Source of the DNA: Planctomycetota bacterium
GTDB taxonomy: Bacteria > Planctomycetota > Phycisphaerae > Sedimentisphaerales > Anaerobacaceae
Length of the DNA stretch: 58,089 nt
Reading direction: 5' to 3'
NCBI GenBank assembly: GCA_014384025.1
Contig: JACNGQ010000168.1
Location: forward strand, 1 to 58,089
A model generated the notes under the pieces. It was not told the DNA's origin and searched no databases. It worked only from the letters and a program-made list of their open reading frames with translations. Each line of letters begins with the position of its first letter. The first letter of the stretch is position 1. Both the position numbers and the translations under genes were made by a program. Positions 18,064-27,651 of the stretch are shown in pieces.

Positions 18064-18578
18064 GACAAATCAATTTTCTAAAAATAATAGTTCTCCTCAA
18101 AAAAAAAACAATTAATGATCGCGCTTTGGCAAATACCAAAGTACTCCTTGCCTTCGACAAGCATCAATAATCTTTTGTTTTTAGTTTGTGCCTGTCTCGA
18201 ACATGCTCAAATAAAACAACCGGTAATTATTTTCACCTTCACTGCATTTTCAATCTGCCCGGGATTATTTTCCCGATTTAAGATTACCTCCTTCCCTCAA
18301 GAAAAACCATTTTGAGCAGTTATTTTGAAATGCATACGTCTTAACTGCCAAGCAAAAAGTTTCCACTTAAAACCATGTGCCTCGCATAATACGCAGTAGC
18401 TCCTCCTTTATCGAAATACTAAAAGATTTTGCCTGCTTGATGATCTCAAAAGCCACAGATGCCCGACTGTGCAGGCACAAGTTCCACTAATATTGTCTAT
18501 ACAATATTACCTGCCTTCCAGTCAAGGAAAATATTTAAAACGACTGAAATTCAAAGGGGCCTCTGATAGTATAATACG
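18064..18578. promoter_or_regulatory. Intergenic region with 9-bp inverted repeat (candidate operator)
   Basis: This 500-bp gap lies between the divergent LamG and pseudopilin-relic genes. It holds a perfect inverted repeat, TAATATTGT at 18488-18496 and ACAATATTA at 18501-18509, with a 4-nt centre. The core TTGT-N4-ACAA resembles GntR-type operators. A TATAAT at 18570-18575 could serve rightward transcription but lacks a clear -35. No gene is evident in the gap. Confidence 0.4.
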
Positions 18579-18629
18579 TTGAAATGCACAGGCGAGCCTT
18601 CAAATCGCTCAAAAGGAGAACGTCAATCC

Positions 18630-19003
18630 ATGCAAAGAAACAGGGAGCATATCATGAAAACGGCAAGAGCTTTCACACTGATTGAATTGTTGGTTGTTAT
18701 CGCAGTTATTCCATGTCCTATGCTTTTGGCCCTCTTAGCGAAGGAAATCTACAGGGTCTTGGCGGATATCAATACTATAGAAAGATGCTCGATGTCAAAA
18801 ACGCCCCCCTCTATTATGTCTTCGTCGAGGAGGAGCACAACGGTAGTTCATATGGCGCAAACGAAGGAGGATGGCATTTACCTATGGGAGGCAGTATGAC
18901 TCGCCTCGCCAATCCCGCCAGCTGGGCCTTTTATGACCCCCCGGCTTCTTACCACATCAAGGTAAATCTTTGCATTATCTGGATTAAATTAAGTATCGAT
19001 TAA
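18630..19003 (+). pseudogene. Broken type II secretion pseudopilin
   Basis: A well-placed AAAGGAGA precedes the ATG at 18630. The first 27 codons encode a proper prepilin N-terminus (RAFTLIELLVVIAVI) lacking the rest of the helix. At about 18711 the sequence jumps to another frame, which encodes a normal internal and C-terminal pseudopilin segment (YYVFVEEEHNGSSYGANEGG, then FYDPPASYH) before running into unrelated sequence. This is best explained by an internal deletion with a frameshift, plus loss of the C-terminal end. It is unlikely to yield a functional pilin. Confidence 0.7.
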
Positions 19004-19097
19004 GTGCATTATAGTTGCATTTCAGAGCGGTTTACTCCATAATATCGCATGTAACAGCTCAATTTGCTTAAAGTCCGGCGCCTGTGAGACAAAGAAT

Positions 19098-19895
19098 ATG
19101 GTTGGTCAAAAAAATGCTATTATGCCTGCAGAAAAAGGTTTTACCCTGATAGAGCTTCTGGTTGTAATCGCTATTATTGCATTACTGATGGCGATATTGA
19201 TGCCGGCCTTAAATCGAGTTAAAAACCAAGCGAGAGCAGTTGCCTGCCAGACAAACCTGCGACAATGGGCACTTGTCTTTTCGATTTATATGGATAACAA
19301 CGATGGTTATTTTGCATACGGCGACAGCAGCGGCAGATGGAGGTGGGTCCTGCAAGAACACCACAGAGACCGGAAACTAAGTGTATGCTGTCCGGAAGCC
19401 TCGAATCCAAACAGGTCCGGAGGTACCTTTGGAACCTGGGGCGAAGGCTCTCTGGATAGCGACTACGTATCACAACAGGATTACGGCAGCTATGGTATAA
19501 ATCGCTGGGTCTATAACAGGAAAACGGACCAGTCTCATGACGGTTACTTCAAGACCCGTAATGTTGCAGGCACAAATCAAATCCCTTTGTTTCTGGATTG
19601 CTCATGGTATGGAGCAGGACCCCTTGACTATGATTTACCTGGGGAATATGAAGGCCACACCGAAAGCGGGACCGGCCACTGGAGAGGTGATAACATGAGG
19701 CGCTTCTGTCTTAACAGGCACAATGCAGCTACGAACGGCGCTTTTCTGGATTTCTCGGTGCGAAGGATAGGACTCAAGGAATTATGGACGTTGAAATGGA
19801 GCACCAATTACAAAATAAACAGCATATGGACAATTGCCGGTGGCGTCCTGCCGGGCGACTGGCCGCAATGGATGAACACTTTTAAGGACTACTAA
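19098..19895 (+). CDS. Type II secretion pseudopilin (prepilin-type N-terminus)
   Basis: This 265-residue protein carries the prepilin peptidase site and N-methylation motif KGFTLIELLVVIAIIALLMA; cleavage is expected after the Gly, with Phe methylated. The rest is a GspG-like globular domain with paired cysteines and an aromatic-rich tail. It is an orphan pseudopilin of the type abundant in Planctomycetes and Lentisphaerae. ATGs at 19098 and 19122 are both possible; both leave the motif intact. It lies 21 bp before a sulfatase gene and is probably co-transcribed with it. Confidence 0.88.
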   Translation: MVGQKNAIMPAEKGFTLIELLVVIAIIALLMAILMPALNRVKNQARAVACQTNLRQWALVFSIYMDNNDGYFAYGDSSGRWRWVLQEHHRDRKLSVCCPEASNPNRSGGTFGTWGEGSLDSDYVSQQDYGSYGINRWVYNRKTDQSHDGYFKTRNVAGTNQIPLFLDCSWYGAGPLDYDLPGEYEGHTESGTGHWRGDNMRRFCLNRHNAATNGAFLDFSVRRIGLKELWTLKWSTNYKINSIWTIAGGVLPGDWPQWMNTFKDY

Positions 19896-19916
19896 AGCTA
19901 AAGAAAGATAAAGAGT

Positions 19917-21287
19917 ATGAACAAACAAACAAGAAGAGACTTCCTGAAAGTATTGGGCCTTACCGCCGGTTCACTCATAATCACCGGCTCTGTATCCGGC
20001 AAACGACGAGCTGCGAGAAAACCCAATGTAATTCTGATATTCACCGACGACCAAGGCACAATAGACGTCAACTGTTACGGCTCGAAAGACCTCTACACAT
20101 CCAATCTTGACCGACTGGCCAAAGAAGGAACTCGCTTCACTCAATTCTATGTCGGTGCGCCTGTTTGTTCACCTTCCCGTGCAGCGTTAATGACCGGACG
20201 ATATCCCCAGGGAGCCGGCGTACCGGGCAATGTCTCCTCGCAGCCGGGCCACACCGGTATGCCCACAGAACAAATTACTATTGCAGAAATGATGAAATCA
20301 GCAGGCTACACAACCGGCCATGTGGGTAAATGGCACCTGGGATATACTCCCGAGACAATGCCCAATGGTCAGGGTTACGATTCTTCGTTCGGACATATGG
20401 GCGGGTGTATCGATAATTACTCACACTTTTTCTACTGGTCGGGTCCCAACCGGCATGACCTGTGGCGCAATGGGCGGGAAGTCTGGCATGATGGAGAGTT
20501 TTTCGGCGACCTTATGGTCGATGAGTGCAAAAAGTTCATCAATGAAAATAAGGAGCAGCCGTTCTTTCTCTATTGGGCCATTAATATGCCTCATTACCCC
20601 CTGCAGGGAAAAGAGAAGTGGCGAAAAAAATACCAGCACCTCGACACTCCCCGCCGTATGTATGCGGCCTTTATCTCCACAATGGATGAAATGGTCGGTA
20701 AGATTATCGACCATCTGGACGAATCAGGCCTGCGAGAAAATACACTTATAATTTATCTCAGCGACCATGGTCATTCCGTAGAAGAGCGAACCTTCTCCGG
20801 CGGTGGAAGCTCAGGAGACTTCCGTGGCCATAAATTTACACTCTGGGAAGGAGGCCTTCGTGTACCTTGTATCGTTTCCTGGCCCGGCCGTATCCCTCAA
20901 AACGCCGTTCGCAACCAGACAGCAGTCAGCATCGACTGGATGCCTACAATCGCTCAATACTGCGGACTCAAACCGCCTGAACATAAAATCGACGGCAAAA
21001 GTATCGTCTCAATTATAGATTCACCAGATGCCCCCTCGCCACACAAAGTCATTCACTGGCAGACTAACAGAGGTAAACACTGGGCTGTTCGAGAAGGTAA
21101 CTGGAAGCTGGTCCACAACGGCCCTGCTACCGATTATAAAGGACGCAAGCTCCCCAAAGCTGAAAATTTCTTATCTAATATCGCCCAGGATGCCACCGAA
21201 ACCAACAACATTGCCGGCTCCAATACAGATATAGTCAGGCGGCTGACAAACCTGCACGAGAACTGGCTAAGTCAAATACAGAAGTAA
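19917..21287 (+). CDS. Formylglycine-dependent sulfatase, Tat-exported
   Basis: A type I sulfatase of 456 residues. The N-terminus has the twin-arginine signal TRRDFLKVLGLTAGS. The alkaline phosphatase-like core starts with NVILIFTDDQG, and the activation motif CSPSR (Cys84) followed by AALMTGRYPQG is the site where Cys becomes formylglycine. GHVGKWHLGY and LSDHGHSVEE supply other active-site residues. It hydrolyses sulfate esters, probably on algal or host polysaccharides; the substrate cannot be deduced. It lacks the long C-terminal extension of some families. It directly follows a pseudopilin gene. Confidence 0.93.
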   Translation: MNKQTRRDFLKVLGLTAGSLIITGSVSGKRRAARKPNVILIFTDDQGTIDVNCYGSKDLYTSNLDRLAKEGTRFTQFYVGAPVCSPSRAALMTGRYPQGAGVPGNVSSQPGHTGMPTEQITIAEMMKSAGYTTGHVGKWHLGYTPETMPNGQGYDSSFGHMGGCIDNYSHFFYWSGPNRHDLWRNGREVWHDGEFFGDLMVDECKKFINENKEQPFFLYWAINMPHYPLQGKEKWRKKYQHLDTPRRMYAAFISTMDEMVGKIIDHLDESGLRENTLIIYLSDHGHSVEERTFSGGGSSGDFRGHKFTLWEGGLRVPCIVSWPGRIPQNAVRNQTAVSIDWMPTIAQYCGLKPPEHKIDGKSIVSIIDSPDAPSPHKVIHWQTNRGKHWAVREGNWKLVHNGPATDYKGRKLPKAENFLSNIAQDATETNNIAGSNTDIVRRLTNLHENWLSQIQK

Positions 21288-21318
21288 TAACAAAACCACT
21301 GGCGATTATGGATATTCT

Positions 21319-23811
21319 CTAAATTCCTATGGAAGCACTTTTTGTTCCGGCAAAGTCGTGTTCTTTACTACCTATCATAACTTTATTGATTGTGAATGTA
21401 ACCGTACTTCCTCTTGTTACCCATGGTGTATTAAAGCTGATTCCGCCACTTGCATTTGTTACGCCGGAGACAGTTCCACTGTAACCTCCGCTCCATGCTC
21501 CCTCTACAGTCGCTCCGGCGATGGGCAGTCCTGTCGAGTCATTATGTGTAACCGTAAGCCCTGCAGTTACTTCATACCAGCTCTGGAAGACGCCATTCTT
21601 TGACATGCCGATATTTACCCGAATTGGCGGAGTGTTCAAGTGGATGTACTTCGTTTTGGTTTCAGTGTCCGTACCGCCCAAGCCCGTTACACTTAAGCTG
21701 ACTGTGAAATCACCGGCATCCCTGAATGTGTAGGTGTGAATCGGGTTCTGCTCGGTTGACGTTGTTCCATCGCCAAAGTCCCACAACCGGCTGGAGACAT
21801 GCCCTGTGGAAGTGTCGGTGAATTGCACGACCAGAGGGCCGTTGCCGCTCCTTGGTTTTGCCGTAAAGTCCGCAACAGGGGCAGAAGGCATTGTCAATTG
21901 TATATAGCCCTTCCTTGATTCGGTATCCGAACCGCCGGGACCCACTACAGTTAAACTTACTGTGTAAGTACCGGCTTCCTGGTAGGTATGAACCGGATTC
22001 CACTCCGTTGATGTTGTTCCGTCACCGAAGTCCCATGTCCAGGTCGTAATACCTCCATCGGACGCAGATTCTATCGAAGTAAAGAAAAGAGTGCCATTTG
22101 TCACAATAACAAGAGTCGCCGGACAAGTGGATGTATCGGTGAATTGTACTGTCGTAGGCGCATTGATGCTTATTGGCTCTCTTGTAAAGTCAGCATCAGG
22201 AATCTCAGGTATGAACAGTTGAATATAACTTTCCTTAGTTTCGGTATCCGAACCATCCGGGCCCGTTACAGTCAAGCTTATGGTGTAAGTACGTGGATCT
22301 TTATATAGATGAGATGGATTCGGATCGATTGATGTTGTACCATCACCGAAATCCCATAGCCAACTGGTAATATTTCCTGTGGATTGATTGGTGAACTGTA
22401 TTGTAGTTTTATCAGGAGCGGTTGTTGGTTCGGCTGTAAACTCCGCTTTAAGAGGTTCCGGTACCGGCCCTGGTTTTGAAGCAGTCCATTGAAGAGCTGC
22501 AAAAGCATCTACAATACCCCAGCCGTATCTTATATCCCAGCCTGCTGCCCCCTTGTCTTCTGCGGTGGATTCCAAAGCGTGCCTGACTTCAGCAGGTGAG
22601 GCGGCATTTCCGTTGGCTATGAGCAAGGCTGCAATCCCGGAGACATGTGCAGCAGCCATTGAAGTGCCTTCCATAAAGCCGTAACCCCAGGATATTGTAC
22701 CGAATCCATCTACCTTATACACCTGCTGCAAAATCCCGTCCCGGTAGCTATCACCATTCTGGTCAATATTAAGGTCACCACCGGGAGCTACCAGGTCCAG
22801 GCTGAGTCCGAAGTTGGAGTAATTAGCTAAAGTTTCATCGTAACGAGTGGCACCGACGGCAATAACATAATCATCGTAAGCGGCAGGGTAAACCACACCA
22901 CCTATGCCGTCATTACCGGCCGCGGCTATTAATGTTACTCCCCGGTTATAAGAGTAAGCAATCGCTTCCTCTAAAGCCATTGAAGGTTCACTTCCTCCAA
23001 ATCCCAGATTAATCACATGAGCGCCGTTATCCGTTGCCCAGATAATACCTTCGGCTATATCGGCATAAGTCCCAGCTCCCCAGTTGTTCAATACCTTCAC
23101 CGGCATCAGGTAGGCATCGAAGGCAACTCCAGCCGTTCCGATACCGTTATTAGTATTTTGAGCAACGGTTCCGGCTATGTGAGTTCCGTGTCCGGAGGCT
23201 GAATCATCATTAGGGTGTTCATCACTATTAACAAAATCATAACCGGCCACAAAAAACGTGCCGGCTAAATCCGGGGCCTGCTGATAGCTGCTGTTGGAGC
23301 CTGCCTGATTTTTTTCGCTGTAATTTTCATAGGCAATACCGGTATCAAGAATTGCAACAACCACCCCTAAGCCGGTGGAAATATCCCATGCTGATTCGGC
23401 ATTAATTCCGCCATAGCTGGTATTTGAAAGGTGCCATTGGCGGGGATACAGTTCGTCGTTTGGTGCATTTAGAGCATAAGCGATATAGTTTGCTTCGGCA
23501 TATTCGACGTTGGCATTTGCCTGATAAATTTCGACCATGTCCGTGACTACCTCGCCTTCGGGCGTGCTCAATCTTCTAAAGCCGGCATATGGGCTCGTAT
23601 ATATAGTGGAAACACCATGAGTTGAATTTAAGGCGTTTATGGTTTTTTCCGAGACGTCGGGTCTGAATTTGACAAGAAATTCACCCGGAACGAACATTTG
23701 GCCCAAACTGGGTTTATCCTCTTCAAATATTTGACCTCTGGCAATCCTTCCCTGGGTGAAAACCGAAACAAGCAAAAGTATGACCAGAGCACTCAAATAT
23801 ATCTTTTTCAT
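21319..23811 (-). CDS. Secreted subtilisin-like serine protease with PKD domains
   Basis: An 830-residue S8 peptidase. A Sec signal (residues 1-26) leads to an I9-like propeptide (GEFLVKFRPDVSEKTINAL). The catalytic triad is Asp156 (AILDTG), His208 (GHGTHIAGT) and Ser384 (GTSMAAAHVSG), with the oxyanion Asn300 in AAAGND. Three PKD domains follow, each with a WDFGDGTTS motif; the middle one carries an unusual insert of about 25 residues before its motif. The C-terminus is an Ig-like segment (VEGAWSGGYSGTVSG). A GAGGAG ribosome binding site precedes the ATG. It converges on the sulfatase gene with 31 bp between. Confidence 0.94.
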   Translation of the reverse strand: MKKIYLSALVILLLVSVFTQGRIARGQIFEEDKPSLGQMFVPGEFLVKFRPDVSEKTINALNSTHGVSTIYTSPYAGFRRLSTPEGEVVTDMVEIYQANANVEYAEANYIAYALNAPNDELYPRQWHLSNTSYGGINAESAWDISTGLGVVVAILDTGIAYENYSEKNQAGSNSSYQQAPDLAGTFFVAGYDFVNSDEHPNDDSASGHGTHIAGTVAQNTNNGIGTAGVAFDAYLMPVKVLNNWGAGTYADIAEGIIWATDNGAHVINLGFGGSEPSMALEEAIAYSYNRGVTLIAAAGNDGIGGVVYPAAYDDYVIAVGATRYDETLANYSNFGLSLDLVAPGGDLNIDQNGDSYRDGILQQVYKVDGFGTISWGYGFMEGTSMAAAHVSGIAALLIANGNAASPAEVRHALESTAEDKGAAGWDIRYGWGIVDAFAALQWTASKPGPVPEPLKAEFTAEPTTAPDKTTIQFTNQSTGNITSWLWDFGDGTTSIDPNPSHLYKDPRTYTISLTVTGPDGSDTETKESYIQLFIPEIPDADFTREPISINAPTTVQFTDTSTCPATLVIVTNGTLFFTSIESASDGGITTWTWDFGDGTTSTEWNPVHTYQEAGTYTVSLTVVGPGGSDTESRKGYIQLTMPSAPVADFTAKPRSGNGPLVVQFTDTSTGHVSSRLWDFGDGTTSTEQNPIHTYTFRDAGDFTVSLSVTGLGGTDTETKTKYIHLNTPPIRVNIGMSKNGVFQSWYEVTAGLTVTHNDSTGLPIAGATVEGAWSGGYSGTVSGVTNASGGISFNTPWVTRGSTVTFTINKVMIGSKEHDFAGTKSASIGI

Positions 23812-24064
23812 AACTCACTCCTCACAAAAATTGTTTAAAAAATCCACTACTTCCTTCCCTGGAAAACCACTAAATTAGCAAAAACTATAGTTAAGTGCCA
23901 TCATGGATGCCAAAGGTAACGGTTTTTCTGTGTTTAACGTTTTCTGCATTTATTATCGGGCGGGCAAACAAAAACCTTCTACTGGAACCTAATATATAGA
24001 AGTACAGCTATCCCCTGTAACTTATAGCTGGAAAATACGGGATAAATAACAAAATGGATTATTG

Positions 24065-24655
24065 CTACCAGTCATTACCGGCAAGGTCGATATCGCCTGC
24101 GGGCAATTGCTTTGCATTTAGAGGATAGAACATAGTAATGTTCCTGGATGGTATCAAAGTTTTACCGTTTTTGTCATCAGTCAAATAAACAGAAGCATCG
24201 AGCTTTCTCCAACCCATACCGTTATACACCTTTTCGAGCTGCTCCCGGCAAAACAAAAGCCCGGCATCAAGGCTCCGTCTGCTCCCTTCGTCCATTGCTG
24301 CAGACATCATCTTATTTGAAAGGCCAGTGCACCGATAATCCTGTAAAACACAAAAACCCTGTATCCCTGCGACGCGTACTTTTAATAAGTCCGGGCCGAT
24401 GATTACATTTCGTTCCACTATTGCGGTGTGAGCGACTATCGAACTTTTATCATTTTTCCCAATAACTCGATAAACAGCAGGACTATGCCAGAAGCTTTGT
24501 CGCTGGAAATACTCACGATCGGCGGGAAAACAAACAACCAACATTTCACGGATGACCCTATCCAGTTGGGGAGTAATGTCTTGCTCTTTGATAACAAAAA
24601 GCGATATATCGTTATCTTTTGTTGCCATTCGAGTTTTAATAGAGTCACCAATCAC
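24065..24655 (-). CDS. GNAT-family acetyltransferase
   Basis: A 196-residue protein with the GNAT fold. The acetyl-CoA binding segment is GFCVLQDYRCTGLSNKMMSAA, and the C-terminal YNGMGWRK is also typical of the family. The GTG at 24655 has AAGGA 9 nt upstream and is preferred over the ATG at 24628, which has none. It starts 30 bp after the end of the Ser/Thr kinase gene, so the two are likely co-transcribed. The acceptor substrate is unknown. Confidence 0.8.
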   Translation of the reverse strand: MIGDSIKTRMATKDNDISLFVIKEQDITPQLDRVIREMLVVCFPADREYFQRQSFWHSPAVYRVIGKNDKSSIVAHTAIVERNVIIGPDLLKVRVAGIQGFCVLQDYRCTGLSNKMMSAAMDEGSRRSLDAGLLFCREQLEKVYNGMGWRKLDASVYLTDDKNGKTLIPSRNITMFYPLNAKQLPAGDIDLAGNDW

Positions 24656-24685
24656 ATTAATATGTCCTTGACGGCTTTGAACGAG

Positions 24686-26455
24686 TTAGCCCATCAGCAG
24701 TCTGATAGCAGAGATCAATGCGAAAAGAATTCCTGCTGCAGCAAATCCCGTTTCGACAAGATGTTTTCGATAATTCTTAATATTCTTGATTGCCGTTACT
24801 CCCAGAAGGCCGGCAATAAATATGAATGGGAAAACGACTAATTTTGCCGGGTGACTCGTGTTCATAGACAAAATGATGAAACTCACAAGCCCAAAGACAA
24901 AGGACACAATCCCTATTCCTAAACTCTTAGGCGGCCCAGCAACATTACTCTTTCGTGAATCTTGTGACTTTTGTGAATCCGGGCTCGTTTCCCGTATAAT
25001 CTTTTGCACCTCGGCCTTACCACGACCATATGCCATCCTCGCTTCCTTTACAGTCGAGACGGTAAACTCCCGGATTCTCGGTGGTATTACAACTTCGGTT
25101 TCCTCCTGGCCGAATGCGGCTTTAACTTCTTTTTTCGTCAGCAAGACCAGCGCCCATATTCCCATGGCCAGACCAAAAGGAAACGCTATGCTAATAATGC
25201 CAAAGATGCTGCCCGCTACAGCCCAGTGATATGACCTCAACTGCATCAGGTTCCAGGCACCTAAGATTATAACAAACGTTTGTACTGCCATCCAAAGCAC
25301 TAATAGCAGTCCTGCGTCTCCGGGCACAAGAGCACCCCATATGGCCCCAATAACACTCAGGCAATTAATCAATCCGGCAACCAGCAGCCCGATGGCCGGA
25401 ATCCAAACGCGGTGCCGAACGGATTCAACATCATCACCCACCTTCCGTCTCGGGGAGAATTTAGCATCGGCCTGCTTGTCCGAGCAAATCGTTTCGACAT
25501 CTACTCCAACCTCAGAGGCATGTTGATAACGGCGGTCCGGTTCCTTCTCCAAAGTCCGAAGCACAACATCGTCAAGCCTGACATCCACTTCCACCTTCTG
25601 CGACGGCGGGGAAAAACGGCCGAGGGGCAATTCGTTTGTAAGCATCTCGTAAAACACCACACCCAGTGAGAAAATATCCGCGCGGTGATCCACCTGGTCC
25701 GGGTGTTCGATTTGTTCCGGGGCCATGTAATGGGGCGTACCCATTCTCTGACCGGCCTGGGTAAGTGTATAGACAGTTGCGGGGCTGTCCAGCAGCTTGG
25801 CTAAGCCGAAGTCGGCTATTTTGACCCGACCCCTCTTGTCCAGAAGAATGTTTTCCGGCTTGATGTCCCGGTGTACGATACCCTCATCATGGGCAAACTG
25901 CAGAGCCTCGCAAATTTGAGGAACGATGGCAAGTGCTTCTTTAGGCAAAAGTTTGGCGCTTTGAATCACATGACGCAAGTCCGTCCCTTCCACAAATTCC
26001 ATAACGAAGAAATAAAGCCCTTCGGCTGTATGCCCAAAATCAAATACCGTGACAATGTGGGGATGGTTCAGCCTGGCAAGAGAGCGGGCCTCACGAGTGA
26101 AACGCTCAGCAAAAGCTGCTTGTTGTTCTACCTCCGGCGGTAATATCTTAAGTGCAACAAGGCGGTCGAGCTGTTTTTGACGAGCCTTATAAACAGCTCC
26201 CATTCCACCCTGACCCAAAAGCTCAATGATCTCAAGATGCGGAAACTGCCCGGCCAGTTCATCCGGCCTGGGAGGCATGAACTTACCCGGCGGAGTAGCA
26301 CTTGTGGGAACATCACTCGCCACCTCAGAATCGGCATTATAAGCCGACTTGGTCTCTTGTCTGGCGCTTTTCATAAGACATCTGGGGCAAAGACCTTCTG
26401 GCGCATTAGCCGGCAACTTAGCCCCGCATTCCGGACAGCTTCGTTTTTCGGCCAT
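24686..26455 (-). CDS. Membrane Ser/Thr protein kinase with zinc ribbon
   Basis: A 589-residue PknB-type kinase. It starts with a zinc ribbon (CPEC and CPRC, residues 7-26). The kinase domain has the glycine loop GQGGMGAVY (81-89), Lys103, HRDIKPEN (Asp197) and DFGLAK (Asp215). After residue 350 there are about six or seven hydrophobic helices in two groups, separated by a charged linker, so the kinase is anchored with the catalytic part in the cytoplasm. It lies 205 bp after an ECF sigma gene and before a GNAT gene on the same strand. Kinase-ECF pairs are a known planctomycete arrangement in which the kinase is thought to control the sigma factor. Confidence 0.93.
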   Translation of the reverse strand: MAEKRSCPECGAKLPANAPEGLCPRCLMKSARQETKSAYNADSEVASDVPTSATPPGKFMPPRPDELAGQFPHLEIIELLGQGGMGAVYKARQKQLDRLVALKILPPEVEQQAAFAERFTREARSLARLNHPHIVTVFDFGHTAEGLYFFVMEFVEGTDLRHVIQSAKLLPKEALAIVPQICEALQFAHDEGIVHRDIKPENILLDKRGRVKIADFGLAKLLDSPATVYTLTQAGQRMGTPHYMAPEQIEHPDQVDHRADIFSLGVVFYEMLTNELPLGRFSPPSQKVEVDVRLDDVVLRTLEKEPDRRYQHASEVGVDVETICSDKQADAKFSPRRKVGDDVESVRHRVWIPAIGLLVAGLINCLSVIGAIWGALVPGDAGLLLVLWMAVQTFVIILGAWNLMQLRSYHWAVAGSIFGIISIAFPFGLAMGIWALVLLTKKEVKAAFGQEETEVVIPPRIREFTVSTVKEARMAYGRGKAEVQKIIRETSPDSQKSQDSRKSNVAGPPKSLGIGIVSFVFGLVSFIILSMNTSHPAKLVVFPFIFIAGLLGVTAIKNIKNYRKHLVETGFAAAGILFALISAIRLLMG

Positions 26456-26660
26456 AGTATTATTTCCTTTCTTTCTAATGGTTACTCTTCGCCTATTACT
26501 TAGGCAAAACGACCTAAACGTTACACACAGTTTGCAAATTCTCTTCTCGATATACGCAATCGAGGGGATTCAATATAAACATTATCCGAATCATTAAAAC
26601 TCACGCGATGTAACGTTGGTCTAAAAAGGTAAACCATTGCAGAATGATACCTAAAAATAA

Positions 26661-27410
26661 TCAATACGCCAATGCATTAAAAAGGTCATCAATTTCCTCA
26701 TCAACCTGGTCTTCAGCGGCAACGGTTTGGGCGATTTCCTCCCTCAACAACTTGCGATAACGCCTCCGCAATCGATGTACTGCGGTCCTCACATTTCCTT
26801 CGGTCATATTCAGTTCAGCCGCTTTATCACAATAAGGAACGGAACCTTTCTCTACGGTCAAATAGATTTTTAGATGGTCAAAAAGCTCCTGCTTGTTCTG
26901 AGAGGCTAATTCTGTCTTCAGGTGGGCCATTGTTCTGTCCAGCACCGTTAATGCCCATGATTTGTCAAAGAGTTTTTCCGGCGACAGTTCATGGGCCGGT
27001 TCCAAAGCATATTGGTTTTCCGCATCCGTAAAGTCGATAGAAAAAATCTTGCGGTCTCCACCGCGTTTTTGAGCACGGGCACGATCATATTCGTCGGACA
27101 AAAAATGCTTCAGCGTACCCAGTAGAAAGGAGCGAAACTTCCCGCGTTTAGAGTCCGCCATACGCAGCACTTGTTTCTCCAATATCCGGCAGAAAAAGGC
27201 CTGCGTATGGTCCTCGGCCTGCTGGTTGTTATAACCATGCCGCCTGAGATAGGCGTAAAGCGGAAACCAATAACTCCGGCACAGCGTCTCTAAAGCCTGC
27301 TGATAACCCGGAGCTTTGGGTTGACCCGCCTGCAATACGACGCTCCAGTGTGTGGTTGCGAATCGGCCTGCGCCTGATATCGAGAAATTCTTTGCTGATT
27401 TACCCGACAT
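26661..27410 (-). CDS. Planctomycete-type ECF RNA polymerase sigma factor
   Basis: A 249-residue sigma factor. TTHWSVVLQAG at the N-terminus is typical of kinase-linked planctomycete ECF groups. Region 2 includes ALETLCRSYWFPLYAYLRR and the DNA-binding part of GKFRSFLLGTLKHFLSDEYDR. Region 4 is PYCDKAAELNMTEGNVRTAV, with the helix-turn-helix. No anti-sigma gene is adjacent; the kinase gene downstream is the likely partner. GGAG lies 13 nt before the ATG. Confidence 0.92.
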   Translation of the reverse strand: MSGKSAKNFSISGAGRFATTHWSVVLQAGQPKAPGYQQALETLCRSYWFPLYAYLRRHGYNNQQAEDHTQAFFCRILEKQVLRMADSKRGKFRSFLLGTLKHFLSDEYDRARAQKRGGDRKIFSIDFTDAENQYALEPAHELSPEKLFDKSWALTVLDRTMAHLKTELASQNKQELFDHLKIYLTVEKGSVPYCDKAAELNMTEGNVRTAVHRLRRRYRKLLREEIAQTVAAEDQVDEEIDDLFNALAY

Positions 27411-27651
27411 TTTTCATTCATATCTCCATCGGCTACTTTATTATAATTCACAACCATTATTATACCAGGATTCGCTGCCAAATGCTAATCTGTTTTGAAA
27501 GCAGATTTAAGCAACAGCATCTTATAGATTCCTTTCACTGAATGAGTATCGATTTGGTTTTGCCTGTGACATTTTCGTCACCGGACACGAGTTATGCCCT
27601 GCCAAGACAACTATACATCGCATAAATAACAAAATTCTGCTCGATGCCCCC

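Noticed and set aside
18115-18315. 66-codon rightward open frame before the pseudopilin relic
   Set aside because: No ribosome binding site and no recognisable pattern; it lies in the likely LamG promoter region.
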